Shown here piece by piece: positions 15,673 to 16,452 of a DNA stretch of 16,452 bases. Both the position numbers and the translations under genes were made by a program. Source of the stretch: CAZNYG01 sp964577205 (GTDB lineage Bacteria; Elusimicrobiota; Endomicrobiia; Endomicrobiales; CAIRNS01); assembly GCA_964577205.1 (NCBI GenBank), contig CAZNYG010000045.1, positions 1 through 16,452 of the forward strand. The letters are read 5' to 3'. The notes under the pieces are model-generated. The model was not told the DNA's origin and ran no database searches. It saw only the letters and a list, made by a program, of their open reading frames with translations. Every line of letters starts with the position of its first letter. Within the stretch, counting starts at the first letter, position 1.

Positions 15673-16110
15673 CGGCAGGGTTCTCGCCCACAAACAGACA
15701 ACCGGCGTCGAACGTTACACCTTGAGCCTTCTTGACGCCTTCAGGAAGAAGAATGTCGCTTTTGACATCTGTCAACCGGGAACAGGGAACAAATATCTCC
15801 AGCATTACTGGGAACATGTAGTTTTACCGCAAAAAGCAAAAAATTATGACCTTCTTTTTTGTCCCGGTAACATCGCGCCGTTTTGGAAACCGAAGAACTG
15901 TAAATATGTCGTAACCATTCATGATGTTTCTTTTATTACGTATAAAAACGCTTTTTCCAAATCTTACATAGCATACCATAGTGCTTTTCTGGGAAATACT
16001 CTTAAGATCTCAAACAAGGTTATTACAGTATCTAAACATGAGAAGCATGTCATTTGTAACAGGTTTCCCAAATACAAGGAAAAAATCAGGTCAATCCATA
16101 ATGGAATTAG
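15656..16110 (+). CDS. GT4 family glycosyltransferase, cut by assembly gap
   Basis: The N-terminal 151 residues of a GT4 enzyme. It starts MKILVDGRVLAHKQTTGVER and continues with LLFCPGNIAPFW, VVTIHDVSFITYKNAFSKSY and KVITVSKHEKHVI, ending RSIHNGI at the gap. That is the whole acceptor domain of a typical GT4, with the donor domain missing. The start overlaps the previous gene by 17 nt, and AAGGA lies about 8 nt upstream. Reading on through the Ns reaches a stop at 16150, but that tail is in the wrong frame and is not real. The DNA here is clearly richer in A+T than the rest of the window. The 5' half of the gene is certain; its true 3' end is not in the sequence given. Confidence 0.88.
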
Positions 16111-16120
16111 NNNNNNNNNN
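16111..16120. other. ten-N assembly gap between two related GT4 gene parts
   Basis: Ten Ns, the same length as the gap in recA, so probably a fixed placeholder. The coding frame before it (codons starting at positions with remainder 2 modulo 3) differs from the frame after it (remainder 1). Proteins on both sides cover the same part of the GT4 fold, so the true gap may be several hundred bases or the join may be wrong. Confidence 0.85.
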
Positions 16121-16452
16121 GAACACTACAGAATGCCGACAGAATTCTAACTGATTCATGTCATGAAAGGGATTCAATATCTGATAGATATCCAGAATAC
16201 AGAGACAAGATTCGAGCCATACATATTGGAATTGATAATTGTTTCAGATTGACAGAGACAGTTAGTGCAAAAGAAAATTACGTTTTATATGTCGGAACTC
16301 TTAATCCCAGGAAAAATTTCATAGGAGTGATTGAGGCATTCAATAAAATATCTCACAGAATTCCTCACCGCCTGGTAATCGCAGGCGGGCAGCAGGAGCT
16401 TTATCGAAAAATACCGTCAGGGGACAATAGAAGAGTAAGTTTTACCGGATAT
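16121..16452 (+). CDS. GT4 family glycosyltransferase fragment, both ends missing
   Basis: From 16123 the frame is open for 110 codons to the window edge. It begins TLQNADRILTDSCHE, then RYPEYRDKIRAIHIGIDN, then the start of the donor domain NYVLYVGTLNPRKNFIGV, then HRLVIAGGQQELY and VSFTGY. This is the middle of a GT4 enzyme, from the end of the acceptor domain into the donor domain. Its first 37 or so residues align with the last residues of the gene before the gap, so it is likely a second, paralogous GT4 whose N-terminus lies in the gap. A single frameshifted gene with a partial duplication is less likely. The DNA is A+T-rich, like the preceding part-gene. The E-x7-E motif would lie beyond the window. 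Confidence 0.82.

Noticed and set aside
16111..16150. Apparent C-terminus of the GT4 gene read through the Ns to a stop at 16150
   Set aside because: The frame after the gap that encodes GT4 sequence is a different one; the stop arises from translating through a placeholder.
1..16452. CRISPR arrays, tRNA or rRNA genes, transposases
   Set aside because: I saw no regularly spaced direct repeats, tRNA-like cloverleaf, rRNA sequence or transposase motif on either strand.

Overview
The window reads as a cell-surface polysaccharide locus from a diderm (Gram-negative-type) bacterium, with recA set between two polysaccharide operons. All 15 coding features are on the + strand. Most of the DNA is GC-rich, with frequent ATA and AGG codons. 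Two runs of exactly ten Ns (10269-10278 and 16111-16120) look like fixed-size scaffold placeholders, so this is probably a draft or metagenome-derived assembly. A heptosyltransferase-like GT9 protein and Wzx/Wzy-type membrane proteins suggest an LPS/O-antigen-like or capsular product. I cannot name the organism; an uncultured candidate phylum is plausible but is only an inference.

Region 1 (about 1-8611) is a tightly packed operon: a 5'-truncated Wzx-type flippase, three tandem GT2 glycosyltransferases, a Wzy/O-antigen-ligase-type membrane protein, a GT4 glycosyltransferase, a class I SAM methyltransferase and a GT9 glycosyltransferase. Junctions are mostly ATGA or short overlaps. The one 81-nt spacer holds a GC-rich REP-like palindrome. 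Region 2 (8612-9933) is a 218-nt intergenic segment bounded by an inverted pair of 32-nt palindromic repeats, followed by a DUF1972-type GT4 gene whose apparent Shine-Dalgarno lies in the right-hand repeat. Region 3 (9934-11249) is a self-contained recA unit: a near-consensus sigma-70 promoter, a strong ribosome binding site, the gene with a small sequence gap, and an intrinsic terminator.

Region 4 (11250 to the end) is a second operon: a Wzy/WaaL-type membrane protein, a methyltransferase-like protein, a second Wzx-type flippase, a complete GT4, a GT4 cut off by the second gap, and after the gap a fragment of another related GT4. The protein just before the second gap and the protein just after it are homologous over the same stretch and in different frames. 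The gap therefore cannot simply be ten bases inside one normal gene.

Together the genes would build a glycan on a lipid carrier (GT2, GT4, GT9), modify it (methyltransferases), move it across the inner membrane (flippases) and polymerise or ligate it (O-antigen ligase-fold proteins). Each region has its own flippase and its own polymerase/ligase, which suggests two assembly modules. The priming transferase, chain-length and export proteins, and sugar-nucleotide synthesis genes are not visible here.
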